Origin: an uncultured Roseovarius sp.
Lineage (GTDB): Bacteria > Pseudomonadota > Alphaproteobacteria > Rhodobacterales > Rhodobacteraceae
NCBI GenBank assembly: GCA_913055965.1
Contig: CAJXKX010000033.1
Coordinates: forward strand, 1-10,576
DNA: 10,576 bases
Direction of reading: 5' to 3'
The translations under genes were made by a program, and so were the position numbers. The notes under the pieces are model-generated. The model saw only the letters and a program-made list of their open reading frames with translations. It ran no database searches and was not told where the DNA came from. This document shows positions 7,880 through 10,576 of this stretch, one piece after another (within the stretch, counting starts at the first letter, position 1; each line of letters starts with the position of its first letter).

Positions 7880-9096
7880 TGGACGGCTCCAAGTTCGACG
7901 ATGTGCTCACGGGCGAGCAGAAGATTCGCAACTTCAACATCAATTTCGGCCCCCAGCATCCTGCCGCGCACGGGGTGCTGCGGCTGGTGCTGGAGCTTGA
8001 CGGCGAGCTGGTGGAGCGGTGCGACCCGCATATCGGCCTGCTGCATCGCGGCACCGAGAAGCTGATGGAGAGCCGCACCTAGCTGCAGAACCTGCCCTAT
8101 TTCGACCGGCTGGATTACGTGGCCCCGATGAACCAGGAACATGCCTGGTGCCTGGCCATCGAGCGGCTGACCGGGGTCGAGGTGCCGCGCCGCGCGAGCC
8201 TCATCCGGGTGCTCTATTCGGAAATCGGGCGCATCCTGAACCACCTGCTGAACGTCACCACGCAGGCGATGGACGTGGGCGCGCTCACCCCGCCGCTCTG
8301 GGGGTTCGAGGAGCGCGAAAAGCTCATGGTGTTCTACGAGCGGGCCTGCGGGGCGCGGCTGCACGCGGCCTATTTCCGTCCGGGCGGCGTGCATCAGGAC
8401 CTGCCGCCCGAACTGCTTGACGATATCGAGACCTGGGCGAACGAGTTTCCGCGCGTGCTCGACGATATCGACGGGCTGCTGACCGAGAACCGCATCTTCA
8501 AGCAGCGCAACGTCGATATCGGCGTGATCAGCCAGCAGGAGGCGCTCGACTGGGGCTTTTCCGGCGTGATGGTGCGCGGCTCCGGCATGGCGTGGGACCT
8601 GCGCCGCGCGCAGCCCTACGAATGCTACGACGAGTTCGAGTTTCTCGTGCCGGTGGGCAAGAACGGCGACTGCTACGACCGCTACCTCTGCCGGATGGAG
8701 GAGATGCGCCAGAGCCTGCGCATCATCCATCAGGCGATCGCCAAGCTGCGTGCGCCGGAGGGGCAGGGCGACATCCTCGCGCGGGGCAAGGTCACGCCGC
8801 CCAAGCGCGGCGAGATGAAGCGCTCGATGGAGGCGCTCATCCATCACTTCAAGCTCTATACCGAGGGGTTCCGCGTGCCCGAGGGCGAGGTCTACGCCGC
8901 CGTCGAGGCGCCCAAGGGCGAATTCGGCGTCTATCTCGTGGCCGACGGCACCAACCGCCCCTATCGTGCCAAGCTGCGCGCGCCCGGTTTCCTGCACCTG
9001 CAGGCGATGGATCACGTCGCCAAGGGGCACCAACTGGCCGACGTGGCGGCGATCATCGGCACGATGGACGTGGTGTTCGGGGAGATCGACAGGTGA
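7876..9096 (+). pseudogene. nuoD: NADH-quinone oxidoreductase subunit D, interrupted by an in-frame TAG
   Basis: NuoD (49-kDa) forms, with NuoB, the quinone-reduction site of complex I. The full frame is 406 codons, near the family's usual length (about 400-415). It carries the hydrogenase-derived fold, with the quinone-site histidines in GPQHPAAHGVLR (His28, His32), HIGLLHRGTEK, NQEHAWCLAIERLTG, RPGGVHQDLP, and the C-terminal SLIHHFKLYTEG and VADGTNRPYRAKLRAPGF. Codon 69 (8080-8082) is TAG where homologues have Tyr (SRT-Y-LQNLPYFDRLDY). The frame is otherwise uninterrupted to the TGA at 9094-9096. As written, translation would stop after 68 residues. Restart at GTG 8119 or ATG 8128 would lose both histidines and the quinone-binding Tyr81. 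Start ATG 7876 overlaps the previous gene as ATGA, with ATG 7879 as alternative. A sequencing error is at least as likely as a true null allele. Confidence 0.93.
8080..8082 (+). other. In-frame amber codon in nuoD at a conserved Tyr
   Basis: ACC-TAG-CTG-CAG stands where the family has T-Y-L-Q. A single change (TAC or TAT to TAG) explains it. The reading frame is unchanged on both sides, so this is a substitution and not an indel. The position corresponds, by my alignment from memory, to Tyr75 of Thermus thermophilus Nqo4, twelve residues before the quinone-binding Tyr87. Confidence 0.95.
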
Positions 9097-9458
9097 TCGA
9101 GCTGGGCCGTCTGAGCGTGGGGCTTGCCGGGGCCGGGGGCGTGTCGCTCGCGGTGCTGGGGATCGCGTTCCTGCGCGATCCGGCCTCTGCGCTGCGGCTG
9201 AGCGGCCACCGCGCAGAGGCCCTGCCGCGCGTGATGGCCAACCGCTACCTCGCGCTTGCCGCGCTCGCGCTGCTGGCGGTGCTGCATGGGGATGCGGGCG
9301 TGATCGCCGCGCTTTTTGCCGTGCTGGGGCTGATGGGTCTGCATGACGCGTCGATCTATGCCCGCGCGGGGCAGGCCTGGGGCCGTCACGCGGCGGCGGG
9401 CGGCGCGGCGCTCGGAGTGGCGGGGCTGGCGTGGCTGGCCCGCGCCGGGGGGGCATGA
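9093..9458 (+). CDS. Small multi-helix membrane protein between nuoD and the lipoprotein gene
   Basis: This 121-aa ORF starts at GTG 9093, overlapping the nuoD stop as GTGA, with GGGGAG (9079-9084) eight bases upstream. Four hydrophobic segments are visible (about 7-27, 52-66, 68-86 and 99-116), joined by short loops. These include LRDPASALRLSGHRAEALPRVMANRY (described by its ends: Leu27 to Tyr52 is the long polar loop) and LHDASIYARAGQ (83-94). I do not recognise it firmly. The helix count and the Arg-rich RVMANRYLALA loop recall small DUF4267-like membrane proteins, which is a weak impression. The stop overlaps the following gene as ATGA. Its role in complex I is unknown; it could be an assembly or stability factor of the operon. 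Confidence 0.7.
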   Translation: MIELGRLSVGLAGAGGVSLAVLGIAFLRDPASALRLSGHRAEALPRVMANRYLALAALALLAVLHGDAGVIAALFAVLGLMGLHDASIYARAGQAWGRHAAAGGAALGVAGLAWLARAGGA

Positions 9459-9742
9459 CCATGCGCCGCCTCGCGCTCGTGCCCGGTGCCCTCGGGGCGC
9501 TTGCCGCCTGCACGGCTGCGGTGCCGCCGGGCCTGACCGTCGAGGAGGCGGCGCGGTTCGATGAGGGTGCCGCCAGCCTCGGCTGCACGCTGCGCACCGA
9601 GGGCGACTATATCGCGCTGGAGATCCAGACCGGGCTGGCGCGCCAGCAATTGCTGGACCTCGCGGCCTATCGTCTGTCCACCGGGGGGGCCGAGCGGCTG
9701 CCCGACGGTGGCGTGAAACTGACCACAGGAGCCTGTGCCTGA
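9455..9742 (+). CDS. Putative small lipoprotein in the nuo operon
   Basis: This is a 95-aa ORF of unknown family. It begins MTMRRLALVPGALGALAACT: a basic n-region, a hydrophobic stretch and a lipobox L16-A17-A18-C19, so it is probably lipidated at Cys19 and exported. The mature part (about 76 aa) is small and acidic/alanine-rich, with two further cysteines (Cys44 in SLGC and Cys94 next to the C-terminal Ala) that could form a periplasmic disulfide. ATG 9455 overlaps the previous stop as ATGA. ATG 9461 is an equally good start because the G-run at about 9446-9452 is better spaced from it and MRRLALV is a normal signal start. The next gene, nuoE, begins one base after its stop. A periplasmic lipoprotein placed between two cytoplasmic complex I subunits suggests a biogenesis or accessory role, but nothing in the sequence proves it. 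Confidence 0.7.
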   Translation: MTMRRLALVPGALGALAACTAAVPPGLTVEEAARFDEGAASLGCTLRTEGDYIALEIQTGLARQQLLDLAAYRLSTGGAERLPDGGVKLTTGACA

Positions 9743-9743
9743 G

Positions 9744-10576
9744 ATGCTACGCCGTCTTTACCATGAGCAGCCCGAGAGCTTCGCCTTTACCCCGGCCAAC
9801 CAGGCATGGGCCGAGGCGCAGATCACCAAATATCCCGAGGGGCGTCAGGCGAGCGCGATCATCCCGCTGCTGTGGCGTGCGCAGGAGCAGGAGGGCTGGC
9901 TGAGCCGCCCGGCGATCGAGCATGTCGCGGCGATGCTGGGGATGGAATACATTCGCGCGCTCGAGGTCGCGACCTTCTACTTCATGTTCCAGCTTCAGCC
10001 GGTCGGCAGCGTCGCGCATTTCCAGATCTGCGGCACCACGCCCTGCATGCTCTGCGGTGCCGAGGACCTTGTGGCGGTCTGCCGCGACAAGATCGCGTCC
10101 GAGCCGTTCAAGCTGTCGGAGGACGGCAAGTTCTCTTGGGAAGAGGTGGAATGCCTCGGGGCCTGTTCCAACGCGCCGATGGCGCAGATCGGCAAGGATT
10201 ACTACGAGGATCTGACGCCCGAAGGGTTCGCCGCGCTGATCGACGCGCTGGCGTCGGGCGAGGTGCCGCGCCCGGGGCCGCAGAACGGCCGCTACGCGAG
10301 CGAGCCCGCCTCTGGCCTGACCAGCCTCGCGGCGCACGAGGCGGGGCGCGCGCCGCACAATGCCAGCGTTGCCCGCGCGCTCGATCTGGGCGACACGATC
10401 AAGCGTATCGACGGCAGCGAGGTGCCGCTTTCGGCACCGTGGCACGATCTGGGCGCGCGCCATGCGCCCGCCGCCTCCTCGGTCAGGCATAACGAGGAAC
10501 CGGTCGAGATCACCGCCCGCGGCACCAGGCCCGCGGCCCCTGCCGCGCAGCCCGAGCCCGCACCCGAGGCAGCCAA
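9744..10576 (+). CDS. nuoE: NADH-quinone oxidoreductase subunit E, 3'-partial
   Basis: NuoE is the 24-kDa thioredoxin-like subunit of the NADH-oxidising module and binds the [2Fe-2S] cluster N1a. The first 277 codons are in the window and no stop is reached. The four ligands are present with family spacing: Cys96 and Cys101 (QICGTTPCMLCG), then Cys137 and Cys141 (ECLGAC). These are the residue numbers I recall for Paracoccus Nqo2. The start MLRRLYHEQPESFAFTPAN at ATG 9744 matches the family; AGGAG (9727-9731) is 12 bases upstream, slightly far. After the catalytic domain (1 to about 172) comes an extension of at least 100 residues, increasingly Ala/Pro/Glu-rich, that goes beyond the about 239-aa Paracoccus protein. 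From memory, roseobacter-type NuoE proteins carry such tails and may end in a helix-hairpin-helix-like domain, outside this window. Confidence 0.95.
   Translation, partial: MLRRLYHEQPESFAFTPANQAWAEAQITKYPEGRQASAIIPLLWRAQEQEGWLSRPAIEHVAAMLGMEYIRALEVATFYFMFQLQPVGSVAHFQICGTTPCMLCGAEDLVAVCRDKIASEPFKLSEDGKFSWEEVECLGACSNAPMAQIGKDYYEDLTPEGFAALIDALASGEVPRPGPQNGRYASEPASGLTSLAAHEAGRAPHNASVARALDLGDTIKRIDGSEVPLSAPWHDLGARHAPAASSVRHNEEPVEITARGTRPAAPAAQPEPAPEAA

Noticed and set aside
8080..8082. Programmed recoding of TAG (pyrrolysine or stop read-through) in nuoD
   Set aside because: The residue at this site is an ordinary Tyr in homologues, there is no known pyrrolysine use in this group, and no read-through context was recognised. 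Error or simple nonsense mutation is more economical.
8119..9096. A separate nuoD gene starting at GTG 8119
   Set aside because: It is just the remainder of nuoD after the TAG. There is no ribosome binding site in front, and the product would lack essential quinone-site residues.
7687..9597. A 636-codon open frame on the minus strand opposite nuoD and its neighbours
   Set aside because: Same codon-bias artefact; the translation is His/Arg/Pro-rich and featureless, and no promoter or ribosome binding site supports it.

Overview
The window is a GC-rich stretch of chromosome, gene-dense and entirely on the + strand. It most likely comes from an alphaproteobacterium of the Rhodobacteraceae (Paracoccus/Roseobacter group). 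The evidence is: complex I subunits that read almost like Paracoccus Nqo7, Nqo6, Nqo5, Nqo4 and Nqo2 from recall; a nuo operon with small extra ORFs between subunit genes; strong GCG/CTG/GGC codon bias; and a Liu-type leucine-degradation cluster with a GST-like gene inside it. No mobile element, tRNA, rRNA or CRISPR is visible.

Region 1 (1-5880) is the lower leucine/isovalerate pathway. It holds the methylcrotonyl-CoA carboxylase carboxyltransferase subunit (liuB/mccB, 5' end outside the window), the biotin-carrying subunit (liuD/mccA), a GST-family protein, hydroxymethylglutaryl-CoA lyase (liuE) and a methylglutaconyl-CoA hydratase-like enoyl-CoA hydratase (liuC). Together they take 3-methylcrotonyl-CoA through 3-methylglutaconyl-CoA and HMG-CoA to acetyl-CoA and acetoacetate. 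liuD, the GST gene and liuE are coupled by ATGA-type or one-base overlaps. A pair of AT-rich palindromes overlaps the liuE stop and fills the liuE-liuC gap. Isovaleryl-CoA dehydrogenase is not in the window and probably lies upstream.

Region 2 (5881-6097) is a 217-base spacer with five short perfect hairpins, a weak promoter-like pair and a good ribosome binding site for nuoA. No classical U-tract terminator is visible.

Region 3 (6098-10576) is the start of the NADH:quinone oxidoreductase (complex I) operon: nuoA, nuoB, nuoC, a 68-aa two-helix membrane protein, nuoD, a 121-aa multi-helix membrane protein, a 95-aa putative lipoprotein, and nuoE (3' end outside the window). From nuoA to the lipoprotein gene each gene overlaps the next, mostly as ATGA or GTGA. 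nuoE starts one base after the lipoprotein stop.

The most striking observation is an in-frame TAG at 8080-8082 inside nuoD. It replaces the conserved Tyr of the T-Y-L-Q motif, while the remaining 337 codons stay open and well conserved. It is either a sequencing or assembly error or a very recent nonsense mutation in a catalytic complex I subunit. No previously undescribed multi-gene system is evident. The less explored items are the three small coupled ORFs in the nuo operon and the palindromic spacers.
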